Source: Pyrus communis
Lineage: Eukaryota > Streptophyta > Magnoliopsida > Rosales > Rosaceae
Reading direction: 5' to 3'
DNA length: 64,000 nt
Assembly (NCBI RefSeq): GCF_963583255.1
Contig: NC_084817.1
Span: forward strand, 13,212,121 to 13,276,120
In this document: one piece after another, positions 34,641-46,544 of the stretch
How the letters are laid out: the number at the start of each line of letters is the position of its first letter
Position numbering within the stretch: position 1 is the stretch's first letter
Notes under the pieces: generated by a model
The model's input: only the letters and a program-made list of their open reading frames with translations
Told to the model about the DNA's origin: nothing
The model's database searches: none
Made by a program: the position numbers and the translations under genes

Positions 34641-36340
34641 GAAATGGAATATTGTGGACCATCATCTTCAAATAGCACAAGACCACAAGGCAGAAGCATA
34701 CCAACATTTAATGGATTCCAAAATAGCATAAGCAGACCAGCGTCACCACCAGTACTCACCTTTAACTTTAATAGTACTATAGTTGAAGGAATTAAAAATT
34801 CAACTTTTAGATATAGGCAAAGGTACCAAGACTCACCAATAGGCAGCAGGTTCTCTCAGATAATATTTGGAATGTTCAGATTAAACAACCAAGCATGAGG
34901 TTAGGTCATGAAAAATTGATTAGAGCATTAGAACATGAATTTGATAGTTTTAATTTTAATTTCCATCAAAGTCAGCATCATATCCATTCTCTTGAACACA
35001 GCCTCCAAGTCATTTCAAGATATCATAAGGCATTGCTTAACCAGTTCACCAAATGAATCGAGAACTCCAATCTCTTAGAATGCATAAGAAAGCAAGTAAC
35101 ACCCTGAAAAGAGAATTAAAAATTGGCATAGAAACTGATCAGGATAAGAATAAAAAATAAAAAAAAGTTATTGAATCCATAAGACAAGAGGCTAATAAGC
35201 CCATAAAAGAAAGAGAAGTTAAGATTGAGTTCTTAGAAGAAGATATTGAAATGGAGCGGCGTCAAGGATGAGCAGCATCGACATTTAACATATAAAGAAA
35301 AACAAGAAAGATATGAAAGATTTCTTAGGAATATATCTTTAGACTTAATAAAAGATGATATCTTATGAAAAGAAATTTCAAAAGTAAAATTAAGAATAAT
35401 GCCACCAAATATGCAAAATGAGATCCTGATCAGCAAAGCATCACATTCTATGAAAGAGTTACAATTACAATTATAATGTGCTTTGTATCTGTCAATCTTT
35501 GATCCAAAACCAGAGATGAATATTAATACAAAGATATATCTACCATGTCTTTGTGATAGTACAAAGAATTGTATTTGTAAACCAAATGTTAGCATAGCTA
35601 TAGCTAAAATTAACATGAGAGATTTTAGACCATGACATTTTAGTTATGAGCATCAGAAGAAGTATAATGTAGTATAAGTTACCCAAGCCTTACAATTAGA
35701 TTTGGCTATCTTGATAACATATTCATTAACCCATAGTTCTCAATTAAAGTCATTTCCTAAAAAAGCTTATAAAAGTAACAGAAGATTATCTAGAATAGTG
35801 GAAAGAAATTTGCATAAGTTTTATTAGCAGTCCTCCATATTGGTATGTACATATGCATAAGGAGAAAGTTAGCTAGGAATATAGCCAAGATTAATGAAGA
35901 ATCCTTTAGACTATCTTCTATCTCCCCACATACATGGACTCCTCCATACCAAAATATTTTGAGATTTCGAGAGATCCAAATGTTAGTTTTAGATGAGTTT
36001 GAAGATTTTAGGTATGATATGATATTAGTAGTAGAAGGAAAAGAATGTGTATTTACAGCAAGGTAAAAGTCTGTCATCAGCCTTACTAGATGCATTAGAT
36101 ATTTTAAAAGAGAAACATCAAATATGTATTGCAAGGTAAAAGAAGATAGAGAAAGAGAGGCAGAGTTAGTAGAAGAAGATGAACAATACTAGAACAATCT
36201 AACAAAAAAAAAAAAAAGTTGCACAACATCGACAACATGATGGAAGCATTAAGAGCTCACAGCAGATTAGCAAAAAATGAAAAGTAGCATAAGTGGAATA
36301 GTAGCATGCAAAATAATGTATTTTAACTAGATAAAAATGT

Positions 36341-36669
36341 CAATATTATTGTGGACCCTACTATAATAATGATATAATGACACAAGAGTAAATAAATAAA
36401 AGAGTTTTACCCATTAAGATTTTTCACACTGAAAATGTCCTTCAAATTAAATTTAAATAGTATAAGAAGCGTTTCATTAAGACTCCCTAAAATATATCTT
36501 AGTTTCCTTATCCTCGTGATTCAAGGTTCACTTGTTAATTAGATTGATTTATTTCTTATAACTTAAATTAGCCTTGTATCTTGTGCTCGACTTTGTATCC
36601 TTTTTTTTTTTTTTTTTTTCACAATATACATCTATACATGGACATAAACGGTGAGTGGCCAAAACCCTA
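36341..36669 (+). other. AT-rich stretch with poly-T, no gene
   Basis: Contains a 20-bp T run at about 36600-36620. It may be the intergenic part of the pararetrovirus remnant; I see nothing else in it. Confidence 0.4.
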
Positions 36670-37546
36670 AGGGGCCGTTTGTTTGCCTTCTTTAGTTCTC
36701 ACTGGACTGGATAGGATTAAAGATTAGTGCAATCCATATTTGTTTGCTCGCGAGACTAACTTTAGTGGTACTAGGGAGGACTCACCTAGACTAACAATGT
36801 CGTTAGCCAGTCTTAACATGTCCCCCCCCCCCACCCCCCAAAAAAAAAACTATGGGACTAATTAAGACGCCTCTCTCTGCTCTCGCGTCCTTTCTTCGCT
36901 CTCACGTGCTCTCTCCACTGCTCTCGTTCTCTCACTAATGCTTGTGTCCTTTCCCTCTCTCCTTGCCCCAAACCCAAATAACGTCCTCTCCCTCTCTCTC
37001 CTCGTCTTGCTCGATGCCAACGTTGATATGCGTGACCTAACCTCGAGAAGGTGAGATTCTTGACTAGTCGGTCTTGGTTCGCAACCCAGACTCAAGTCAG
37101 GACCGGAATCAAAGTGTCGTTGTTGGTTATACAAGGAATGTAGCTGCAATTTCGATTTCGATTTCAATTGAAATTGAATTTTTGATGTTTGTGTTTTGGG
37201 AGCTTTATCTATTCAAATGGAGAAGAAAGATGTGGATGCAAGTAGTGGAATTTGGACGAAAAGCTTTATCCATTGAAATGAAGGAAAAGTTGTGATTGGA
37301 ATCTATGGAGTTTGGAAAGAAAAAAAGAGAGGGAAGAGAGGTTTCAGGAGTGTTCTAGAACAAGAAAAAGAAATAGAAAAAGAAAAAAAAGAATTATTTT
37401 TATTATTTTTATTATCCTACTTCTTAATTTGATACTACACAAAACACTCTCCTAAGTTATTCCAGTTTAGTCCATAAGCCAGTCCAGTCCAGCTTAGTCT
37501 CTCAAGCTAGTCCAGTCCGCAATAGTTCGGTGCAACAAACGCGCCC
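36670..37546. mobile_element. PIF/Harbinger-like non-autonomous element (877 bp)
   Basis: Terminal inverted repeats GGGGCCGTTTGTTTGC (left) and GCAACAAACGCGCCC (right), flanked by TAA at 36667-36669 and 37547-37549, the 3-bp TWA duplication typical of Harbinger elements. Subterminal CTGGACTGG / CCAGTCCAG motifs are also inverted. It has C-run and A-run low-complexity parts and no transposase. Confidence 0.75.
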
Positions 37547-37874
37547 TAAACGTTGGTAATGTCTAATGTGGTATATATTAGGAAGAGTAAAACTACAAAT
37601 TTGACAACTAAACAATTCAATTAGCTTTTTAGATAAAGTCTAGTAAACGGATTTAACCCATCAAAAAGTTAAGTTTTAAGGAATAACTAATCCATTTTTG
37701 CTTCTAATATTATTGCATGTTGTATGACAAGTGAACTATTACTCCTATATATATTCCACAAACTATTAGGAAAACAAATCAATTTGGCGTAGCAAGCAGG
37801 ATTAATATAACTATAAGGGCACATACACATGCGTATAAGGGCCATAACAGAAACCCTAGCAGGGGGCAGAGGCT
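37547..37874 (+). other. Upstream region of the first exonuclease-like pseudogene
   Basis: The last 80 bp (GCGTAGCAAGCAGGATTAAT onwards) is matched by 39870-40020 before the second copy, so the duplication included the 5' region. The rest holds nothing recognised. Confidence 0.5.
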
Positions 37875-38515
37875 ATGAACGACATCGTTGAAAAGGACGA
37901 TAAGGAGAAGTACGTCAACTACATAATCAGCGTAGGCAAATTAACCATAACCACCACGATTGATACTTGGGGATGTCGTGAAACTACAAGAAGTTGGAGC
38001 CGCAAGATGAACAAAAAAGGCAAGGGAGGGTAAAATCTTGTGGTCGGTCTTCGCTGTGATTGAGCATACTACCATTGGCGTAACCGCGGCAAGAAAGAAG
38101 AAGACGAACCTTTGGAGGTGTTACAGTTATGCGTAGGCAACCATTGCCTTCACTACTTTGAAAATGTAGATGACCGCAAAGGTATGAGGATTTTTCCAGG
38201 ATCAACACCTTTCTCGGCGATGGAATCAAACAAACGGTGAAGAAGATCCAGAAGTTTGAGCCATGTGTCATAGGGAGGCGAGTGGAGCTGCAGGAGTTAG
38301 CGGCTGAGAAAGGGGACATAAAACACGATGAGATAGGCCGTCGTAGGAGCAGCTTATCGGAGTTGGCAAAGGCGGTGTTGGGAGAAGAGTTGGACTTTGT
38401 AAAGCCTAGAAATAATATTGAAAGGGATAGTGACGAGTTCTACAAGTATGCGGCTACTGAAGCTTTTCTTGCTTCGAAAATTGAAGCCAAGCTCTTGAAA
38501 AGTAGTCACAACTAA
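37875..38515 (+). pseudogene. Werner-type 3'-5' exonuclease-like pseudogene, copy A
   Basis: Starts MNDIVEKDDKEKYVNYII. Pieces in different frames follow the order of plant Werner-like exonucleases: a VVGL block, then EPLEVLQLCVGNHCLHYF, then FLGDGIKQTVKKIQKFE and finally the long frame ending LSELAKAVLGEELDFVKPRN...FYKYAATEAFLASKIEAKLL. At least two frame changes and a stop after VVGLRCD are present. The first DxE motif of the DEDDy nuclease family is lost and the last Asp before the final helix is replaced, so no activity is expected. The identification is by family recognition; a related single-domain protein is possible. Confidence 0.6.
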
Positions 38516-40023
38516 TCTAGTTTTTGTGGTGATTTTTGTTTTGTATGTTTGTAGTTCTTTTATTTTGTATTAATTATGGTTTTATATGTTTTCCGTACAT
38601 AAATGGTGGAACAAAATTGAGATGTACTTTTTTTTCTTTTGTTATTAACGGTGAAGATGGAATTCAAATTTGGTAGATCTTTTAAGGGAAATGTTATTTG
38701 AACCCATGTAACCTCTTTTTACACCCAACTTACTCTTTAAATCCATATTACTTTTAATCAAACTATTAATATCATTTTAAACCCAAATTTACTACCTAAA
38801 TTACCCTCATAAACGCACTTCAATATCTAAATTTATCTTTACAGCCATTTAGAAAATAAAAACCCGAAATCAATATTCTAGAACTCGTTCAAGGTGTAAA
38901 GAGAGTAATATCTCTTACCTATTTGTCTCATACTTTTGTTGCATATTTGCCACTCTAATATACAAAGGCAAGGACCTAGTGGGTACTAGAAATGGTGCAG
39001 TACTCGTCACTCTGATATACAATTAAGTTGAGTTCAAATAATTGTGTCATCTCGATGCTAATGTTTGATCCTTTGCTCTTGCATTTGTCAAGTTCAAGCT
39101 TAATTAATTAGAGCTGGGTATAAATTATATTCAATGGTTAACTTATATAAAATAGACAACGTGTAGTTTAGAAATCATACAAACAGTTTGTTGTGTGTCA
39201 ATGTTTTAGTCAATTTTCGCATCTTACTTGCCCAGAAGATTAACTGCTTTCACATAAACAAGTAGAAGGCTTTGGATAATACATGTTGTAGTTGTCAGCC
39301 AAAAGCCAAGAAAATCACATCTCTAGTGTAGGCTATAAATTGAACATTTATTGTTACGGACCTAAACTTAGATTTAGTTTCTGGGCAAGTGTAATAGAAA
39401 ATGCATTAATTTTGTTTCTAAATCCTAAAAAATTTGAAATCAAATGAAAAGAAACTTGCATAAATCAATTCATACCTTAGTTGGCGAATTCAAAACTTCA
39501 AAATCATCATCCATTGGTCAAGAAAAGCATATTTTTCTCTATGAGAGCGTTTTAAGGGTTTAGCTAGAATGAATGTATGATAAATATCGCATGATCGAAA
39601 GGTTCGATGTGATTGTAGAGTTTGATTATTGAGTTGGTTTATTAATAAAATTTGATTTTATTGTTAATTTCATCTTGTATTTGATAGTAATTATGCAATA
39701 TGGTAGAAAAGATAATTCACATTTAAAATTTAAATTGAGTGTATAAATAGGTTATATTGGTTTAAATAAAATTTTCTATCTTTTAACTTTGTAAAAAAGT
39801 TACTACTAGACGAAAAATTCCTAGTTCTATCCGATAGACCTAATCCAACATTAATATATTACACTACCCTGCGTAGCAAGCAAGGATTAACAACATATTA
39901 TATAAGGACGTACATACACGCATAGGACCTTATAACTCGATCATAACGTAAACCAAACATAAACCATAGCAATTTCTACCAAGAGGAAAAACACAAACCC
40001 TGCAAAGGGCAGAAACTTTGGAG
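38516..40023 (+). other. Intergenic stretch between the two exonuclease-like copies
   Basis: AT-rich, no gene seen. The last 150 bp before copy B repeats the promoter-proximal sequence of copy A (GCGTAGCAAGCAAGGATTAA, then ACACGCATA and AAACCCTGC). Confidence 0.55.
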
Positions 40024-40080
40024 ATCAACGTCATCGAAAATGACGATAGGGAGAACTACATAGTTAACGTGGGTGAAAAA
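40024..40080 (+). pseudogene. Exonuclease-like pseudogene, copy B, first part (interrupted by E8)
   Basis: Encodes INVIENDDRENYIVNVGEK, aligned with the N-terminus of copy A. The expected ATG is ATC. The frame resumes after E8 at 51943 (LVTTTL) and, after a second insertion (E9), at 53873 (TEYVDH then a stop). Frame-exact rejoining across both insertions supports the reading. Confidence 0.65.
40076..40080. repeat. Target-site duplication of E8, left copy (AAAAA)
   Basis: Pairs with 51938-51942. The homopolymer makes it weak alone, but the pseudogene frame rejoins exactly. Confidence 0.7.
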
Positions 40081-40128
40081 TGTTGGAAAATATCACTAGT
40101 ACAAAAACATGTTTGCGCGATGGCAACT

Positions 40129-40766
40129 TGTAACATCCCACATCACCCAGGGGAGTGATCTTTATATGTATATTCCCATCCCTACCTAGCACAAGGCCTT
40201 TTGGGAGTTCACTTGCTTCGGGTTCCGTAGGAACTCCGAAGTTAAGCGAGAAAGGGGCTAGAGCAATCCCATGATGGGTGACCCACTGGGAAGTTACTCG
40301 TGAGTTTCCAAAAACAAAACCGTGAGGGAATGGTAAGCCCAAAGCGGACAATATCGTGCTACGGTGGTGGAGCGGGCCCGGGAAGTGATTCACCCCGGGC
40401 CGGGATGTGACATTTGGTATCAGAGCCTAACCTTGGTCGCGTGTGTGCCGACGACGACGTCATGCCTCTAAGGGGGGTGGATTGTAACATCCCACATCAC
40501 CCAGAGGAGTGATCCTTATATGTATATTCCCATCCCTACCTAGCACGAGACCTTTTGGGAGCTCACTGGCTTCAGGTTCCATTAGAACTCCGAAGTTAAG
40601 CGAGAAGGGGGCTAGAGCAATCCCATGATGGGTGACCCACTGGAAAGTTGCTCGTGAGTTCCCAAAAACAAAACCGTGAAGGAATGGTAAGCCCAAAGCA
40701 GACAATATTGTGTTATGGTGGTGGAGCGGGCCCGGGAAGTGATCCGCCCTAGGCTGGGATGTGACA
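40129..40766 (+). mobile_element. E7: Cassandra TRIM retrotransposon
   Basis: Two LTRs of 284 bp (40129-40412 and 40483-40766), each TGTAACATCCC...GATGTGACA. PBS TGGTATCAGAGCC is at 40415-40427 and purine tract AAGGGGGGTGG at 40470-40480, with only about 70 bp internal. Flanking CAACT duplications are at 40124-40128 and 40767-40771. Each LTR holds a 5S rRNA-like segment, the hallmark of Cassandra. It has no coding capacity and must be moved in trans. Confidence 0.96.
40205..40305 (+). promoter_or_regulatory. 5S rRNA-like segment with Pol III internal promoter (5' LTR of E7)
   Basis: Contains GAACTCCGAAGTTAAGCGAG (box A region), GCTAGAGCAATCCCATGATG and GGTGACCCACTGGGAAGTT (box C), in 5S order. 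The second copy is at 40559-40659 in the 3' LTR. It gives Cassandra an RNA polymerase III promoter. It is a promoter module, not a true 5S gene. Confidence 0.9.
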
Positions 40767-41330
40767 CAACTTGAGCGACGCAGCAAATTTCGTCGCACAA
40801 AGTATGTTTGCGCGACGCTAAACACCAAACATCGTGCAAAACAGTTTTGCACAACGCCAATCTTCATCGCGCAAAGTGTCGTCATGCGAAGTAAGTTTGC
40901 GCAACGTTTGGTGCGTCGCGTAAGATTTTGGCGCCAAACCAAGAATGCTTTACCGCTTTTTTCCCAACTTTGCGCGACGCAGGGTGCACCTAAATCGCTC
41001 AAAGCTATTTTGCGCGATGTAGGTGAACCCTGCATCACACAAAACTGTTTTGAAATTTTGGTATTCTTCCATTTTTTATATATGATTGTATTGAAATTTT
41101 GGTTAATATTACCCAATATTGAAAAATTTGATCTTTTTTGTTTGTTTGTGAATGACTAATTACCTGTTGGGATCAAAATATGCAGAAATTAAATCCAGGA
41201 TTAATGTAGTGATAGATGTGTTCATTGTTTGTTCTATGAAAATTGGGGCTTGTCAAGTGTTTCAATTTCTTAATGTGAGTTGGAGGGTTATTCATGATTC
41301 AAAAAATGTGAAAAACTTTGGAGAATTTTA
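40767..41330. repeat. E6 left subterminal repeat region
   Basis: Together with 40109-40128, this contains many copies, in both orientations, of a TTTGCGCGACG/CGTCGCGCAAA-type motif with variants (TTTGCGCGATG, TTGCGCAACG, GTCGCACAAAG). Similar copies lie at 41808-41845, 42968-43006, 44600-44680 and 49475-49670. In En/Spm such subterminal repeats bind the element's TNPA-type protein. Confidence 0.75.
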
Positions 41331-41428
41331 GTTGTGAAAAACTTTGTACAATGCGTATCCTATCAAAACGATAGATTCCCTAAAACTTAGAGTTTATTTA
41401 TACTTTCATCAAGTATAACATAAGATTT

Positions 41429-44400
41429 TGTGGTATCCACTTGTGTAAATATTTTAAATTGACGATAGAATCAGTTCGTTGTATTCATATAGGGTCAAGG
41501 AATGTAGTTGTAAAAAATCATCAAAATCAGAGTTAAAATAACCGTTAAATTGTGATTATTCCTTTATAACCGTCGAAAAGTTTTGTCCCATTACTTGATC
41601 TCTGAATGTTTGTTTTTTGGGATTTTGGTGTATGCGATCTCAAAATATATACAAACAAGTTTGACGGTTGGATCGTTGAAACTAATTTCGTACAATGCGT
41701 TTCCTATCAAGTTCAATGGTATATATATTTACGAAGTAGATTTTAATTTATTTATTTTGTACTCATGAGCAAAAGGGAGAAGAAAAAAACCAAAAACAAA
41801 AAAAACACTTTGTGCGGCGTAGATGTATGTACATCGCGCTAAGTGTGTTTTTTTTTTTTTTTTTTGCTTTTGCTTTTCTTTTGGGGTTCTTGCATTGCCT
41901 TTTTCTTTTGTGGTATCCACTTGTATAAATGTTTTAAATTGGTGATCGAATTAGTTCATTATATTCATATAGGGTTAAATAGTGCAGCTGTAAAAAATCA
42001 TTAAAATCGGAGTTAAAATAACCGTTAAATCATGAATTTTCATTTATAGCCGTCAAAAAGGTTTGTCCCCTTACTTAATATCTGAATGTATATTTTTTGT
42101 GATTTTTAGCGTATGTGATCTCGAAGCATATACAAACAAGTTTGACAGTTGGATCGTTGAAACTAGCTTTGTACAATGCGTATCTCATCGAAATAATTGA
42201 TTCACTAATACTTAGAGTTTATTTATACTTTCATTAAGTATAACATAAGATTTTATGATATCTACTAGTGTAAATATTTGAAATTGACGATCGAATAAGT
42301 TCGTTATATTCATATAGGATCAAGGAGTGTAGCTGTAAAAAATAATCAAAATCGAAGTTAAAATAACCATTGAATCATGATTTTTCGTTTATAGCCGTCG
42401 AAAAGTTTTGTTCCGTTACTTGATATCTGAATATTTGTTTTTTTCAATTTTTGGCATATGTGATCTCGAAGCATATACAAACAAGTTTGACAGTTGGATT
42501 GTTGAAACTAGTTTCATACAATGCATTTCCTATCAAAACGATAGATTGACTAACACTTAAGAGTTTATTTATACTTTCATTAAGATTTTGTGGTATCCAC
42601 TTGTGTAAATACTTTAAATTGATGATCAAATTAGTTCATTGTATTCATATAGGATCCAGGAGGTAGCTGTAAAAAATCATCAAAATTAGAGTTAAAACTA
42701 CAGTTAAATCTTGTTTTTTCGTTTATAACTGTTGAAAAGTTTTGTCCCATTACTTGATATCTGAATGTTTGCTTTTTACGATTTTTGGCATATGCAATCT
42801 CGAAGTATATACAAACAAATTTGACGGTTGGATCATTGAAACTAATTTCGTACAATGCGTTTCCCATCAAGTTCAATGGTGTGTATATTTACTAAGTAGA
42901 TTTTAATTTATTTATTTTGTACTCATGAGCAAAAGGGAGAGAAAATAAATGAATAAATAAATAAAAACACTTTGCACAACGCAAGTGTACCTACGTCGCG
43001 CAAAGTGTTTTTTTTTTTTTTTTTTTTCCCTTTTGCTTTTCTTTTGGAGTTCTTGCATTGCCTTTTTCTTTTGTGGTATCCACTGGTGTAAATGTTTTAA
43101 ATTGACGATCAAATTAGTTCATTGTATTGATATAGGGTTAAATAGTGCAGCTGTAAAAAATCATTAAAATTGGAGTTAAAATAATCGTTAAATCATGATT
43201 TTTTGTTTATAGTCGTCGAAAAGGTTTGTCCCGTTACTTGGTATCTGAATGTATTTTTTTGCGATTTTTGACGTATGCAATCTCGAAGCATATACAAACA
43301 AGTTTGATGGTTGGATCGTTGAAACTAGCTTTGTACAATGCATATCTCATCAAAATAATAGATTCACTAATACTTAGAGTTTATTTAGACTTTCATTAAG
43401 TATAACATAAGATTTTGTGATATCCACTAGTGTAAATATTTTAAATTGACGATCAAATTAGTTCATTGTATTCATACAGGATCAAGGAGTGTAGTTGTAA
43501 AAAATCATCAAAATCAGAGTTAAAATAGTCGTTAAATCGTGATTTTTTGTTTATAGCCGTAGAAAAGTTTTGTCCCGTTATTTGATATCTGAATGTTTGT
43601 TTTTTTTCGATTTTTGGCATATGCGATCTCGAAGCATATACAAATAAGTTTGACGGTTGGATTGTTGAAACTAGTTTCATACAATGCGTTTCCCATCAAA
43701 ATAATAGATTCAATAACACTTGGAGTTTATTTATACTTTCATTAAGTATAACATAAGATTTTGTGGTATCCACTTGTGTAAATATTTTAAATTGATGATC
43801 GAATTAGTTTATTGTGTTCATATAGGATCAAGGAGTGTAGCTGTAAAAAATCATCAAAATCGGAGTTAAAATAATCGTTAAATCATGATTTTTCATTTAT
43901 AGCAGTAAAAAAAGTTTGTCCCATTACTTGATATCTGAATGTTTGTTTTTTGTGATTTTTGGCGTATGCTATCTCGAAGCATATACAAACAAGTTTGATG
44001 GTTGGATCGTTGAAACTAGTTTTGTACAATGCATTTCACATCAAAATGATAGATTCACTAACACTTAGAGTTTATTTATATTTTCATTAAGTATAACATA
44101 AGATTTTGTGGTATCCACTTGTGTAAATATTTTAAATTGACGATCGAATTAGTTCATTGTATTCATATAGGATCCAGGAGGATAGTTGTAAAAAATCAAC
44201 AAAATCGGAGTTAAAACTACCGTTAAATCGTGCTTTTTCGTTTATAACTGTCGAAAAGTTTTGTCCCATTACTTGATCTCTGAATGTTTGTTTTTTATGA
44301 TTTTTAGCGTATGCGATCTCGAAGCATACACAAACAAGTTTGACGGTTGGATCTTTAAGTCGTACAATGTGTTTCCCATCAAGTTCAATGGTATATATAT

Positions 44401-44440
44401 TTACTAAGTAGATTTTAATTTATTTATTTTGTACTTATAA
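41429..44440. repeat. Tandem array of about 343-bp units inside E6
   Basis: Eight units start with TTTGTGGTATCCACTTGTGT or a variant near 41429, 41908, 42250, 42586, 43072, 43412, 43760 and 44103. Six spacings are 336-348 bp. Two (479 and 486 bp) carry an extra block containing TTTTGTACTCATGAGCAAAA and a GCGCAAAGTG motif. Each unit has CGTTAAATC, GTCGAAAAGTTTTGTCCC, ATATACAAACAAGTTTGACG and GGTTGGATCGTTGAAACTA blocks. No coding potential is seen. Confidence 0.85.
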
Positions 44441-44699
44441 CATTTAAGAAATTGAATGATATATGTGTAAAAAAAATTATTGTGGGCTTTTGTTAGAAAA
44501 ATATATTATTGTGGGGTTTATATAAAAAAAATTGAATTTGGAAGGAGGAAAGTCACGTTTTTAGTAATTTTTATAATGATTGAAAAATAAATAAATACCT
44601 TGTGCGACGTCCTATTTTAATTGTCGCGCAAAACCACTTTGCGGGACATCAAAATATATACATGCGCCGTGCATAATTTTGGCGGTGCAATTGTTAAAA

Positions 44700-45671
44700 A
44701 TAGGCGTTTTTTTTTTTGAAATTTCACTACTGATACCCAAACTCTCTTCCCTCGATCTCTCACTAGGTCTCTCTCTTCCCTCTCGCTCATATCACCTTCC
44801 TCCTCATCCTCATCCTCTCCTCATCCTCTCCCGACTGCACTAGGTGAGAATCAAGTTTAATTCTTTTCCCATAGCCAGCAAGTATAGACCCAGGTCAGAA
44901 TTAAGCTTAATTCTTTATTTTTCTTAATTCTTTGTTTTTCTTCTTTCTAAGGTCAGAATCAAGCTTTAATGCCTTAATTTGAAGATTTTGGTATTGTAAT
45001 TACATTCAATTTGGAAAATTAAATTAGAAATTAGGGGTTTTAGTGTTAAATCGAATTTTAGGGTGGTGGGCGAACTGTGTCTTATCATTGGATTGCATTG
45101 TAAGTGGAGGATAACAAATTTTTGGACTTTGGGATTCCTTATATTTTCTCCGATACTGTAAATACTGGAGACTATGAATCTGTGATAGTACTGAATTCCT
45201 TCAACCAGATAATAACTTTGTGATTCTATTATGTTCAGTTGTGAATTTAAGTTTTCTTGCATGATTTTAGTCTTCTCTATAGCATGCAAACTTCAATTCC
45301 GGAGTTGGCAGCCTCACACCAATTCCAAAACAAATCCATACATAGCTCAGATACTGAGATTTTGGAATATTCTACATTGTACAATTAGATTGTGTTGCCT
45401 ACATGGTGATACTTAAAAAATGAATTTAATTTGTTAGTTTCCACGACTGCGTATAATGTCCTTCTCTTTATCACTTGATTATCTCCACCTTAGGTAATTA
45501 GTAATCAGTGACGAGAAAGTTATTGTTTTTTTTGGATATAGCTCCTCAGCTTGATTATTATATTTGTCCAATTTTAATTTTAGAACTTTTTTTTTGAAGG
45601 AAAAATAGGTTTTGGCCAACTGGTTTCCGTTGCTATAGCCTGCCTATATTTTCATTGCGTGCTGATTGCCA
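44700..45671 (+). other. Probable captured 5' untranslated exon and intron of SEC62
   Basis: A CT-rich stretch (about 44740-44835) looks like a plant 5' UTR and is followed by a candidate donor, ACTAG|GTGAGAATC. T-rich intron-like sequence continues to the acceptor at 45693. No start codon of SEC62 was recognised. Confidence 0.35.
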
Positions 45672-45693
45672 CGTGATTTCCATTCAGACACAA

Positions 45694-45807
45694 GCTACCC
45701 AGAAAGATGTGTTCCACTTGTTTGCTGAGAAGATGAGAGACAATAAGGATTTGGTGGCTTGGTGGGCTGTTTTATAGGAGACACGCGTGGAATATTTCAG
45801 GGGAGCT
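45694..45807 (+). pseudogene. SEC62: Captured SEC62 exon (N-terminal cytosolic domain)
   Basis: After a candidate acceptor (CCATTCAG) the frame reads QATQKDVFHLFAEKMRDNKD, then LVAWWAVL, TAG, ETRVEYFRGANLL. This matches the conserved N-terminal domain of plant SEC62, an ER membrane protein that helps post-translational protein import through the Sec61 channel. A premature TAG stands where Gln is expected. The exon is inside a CACTA element, so it is a transduplicated gene fragment, not the host gene. Confidence 0.7.
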
Positions 45808-46025
45808 AACCTCTTAATTGTTCTTGTACAAGTAGCTTGTTGCCCTTGCAGTTGCAGGCTCTGCCTTTTAGTTTTTTTGTTTCATCTTGGGAACCACTTA
45901 GGCCTCGTTTGGCAGCTCGAATAGTACTGACTATTTCAGTCAGATAGGATAAATAGTCATCGGATAGTACTTACTAAATTAGTCGGACGTTTGGTGCAAT
46001 ATCAGACTAATAACCTATTATTTAT

Positions 46026-46145
46026 GGGATTGTTATTGGCACTCCAAATTCCTCATTCTACACTCCAAACTTTCTATATTTAGAAAGAAAAATACAATTG
46101 TGAGGAGTGTAGAATGAGATTTTTGGAGTGCCAATAACGCTTCCC
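46026..46145. mobile_element. hAT-like MITE (120 bp) nested in the Harbinger-like MITE
   Basis: Ends GGGATTGTTATTGGCACTCC and GGAGTGCCAATAACGCTTCC are inverted repeats, with inner GGAGTGTAGAATGAG also inverted. Flanking 8-bp duplication TTATTTAT is at 46018-46025 and 46146-46153. An 8-bp duplication suits hAT elements. Confidence 0.78.
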
Positions 46146-46544
46146 TTATTTATACTGTGTTCTCGATAATGTGCTGGATTATAGAACTTGAAACTATAAT
46201 TGATGATTAATGGAAATGCTGCTAAACATCACAGGTTAAAAAATCAACAAAAACTGTTAATTTAGTTTTTTTTCTCTCAATTATCAAACCCAAATTTCAA
46301 TCCAACCCAACGAAACTCAATTGCGAGAGAATTGTTGAGGAAGTACACCAAGCCAATGAGAGCAGCAAACATGGAGGGTAATTCCAAAAGTTCAGCTCCA
46401 CTCCTAGGTCCCCCACTCGATTACAGTTGTCTAAATGTTGCAGAGGGAATTGGATTGGACAAATAGATAGGAATAAAGAAGTACAATTTTAATATCATTC
46501 AACGAAATGGTTCATAATTTTCGTCATCTAGCCAAAACCAAAAT

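Larger units (their letters stand above)
32640..36340 (+). pseudogene. Endogenous caulimovirid (pararetrovirus) remnant
   Basis: An AT-rich stretch on the plus strand carries, in order: a coat-protein-like region ending in a strongly basic domain and a degenerate CCHC knuckle (32640-33160), a duplicated acidic segment (33170-33470), a cysteine-containing segment (about 33540-33640), the N-terminal half of a reverse transcriptase (34250-34640), and a further part of unclear identity (34640-36340). Every part has multiple stops and frameshifts, so nothing intact could be expressed. The order coat protein, protease region, RT fits Caulimoviridae; the genus cannot be settled here. Confidence 0.75.

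Noticed and set aside
34635..34898. 87-codon Ser/Asn-rich frame in the pararetrovirus remnant
   Set aside because: May be part of a viral protein, but I cannot assign it; kept only within the remnant as a whole.
36862..37167. Arg/Glu/Ser-rich minus-strand frame
   Set aside because: Low-complexity CT-rich sequence inside a Harbinger-like element; no homology recognised.
40205..40305. Genuine 5S rRNA gene
   Set aside because: It is embedded in both LTRs of Cassandra with diverged flanks; only the promoter-bearing part is 5S-like.
41429..44440. CRISPR-like or satellite centromere array
   Set aside because: Units of about 343 bp without spacers, in a plant CACTA element; not a CRISPR array, and too few units to call a centromere satellite.
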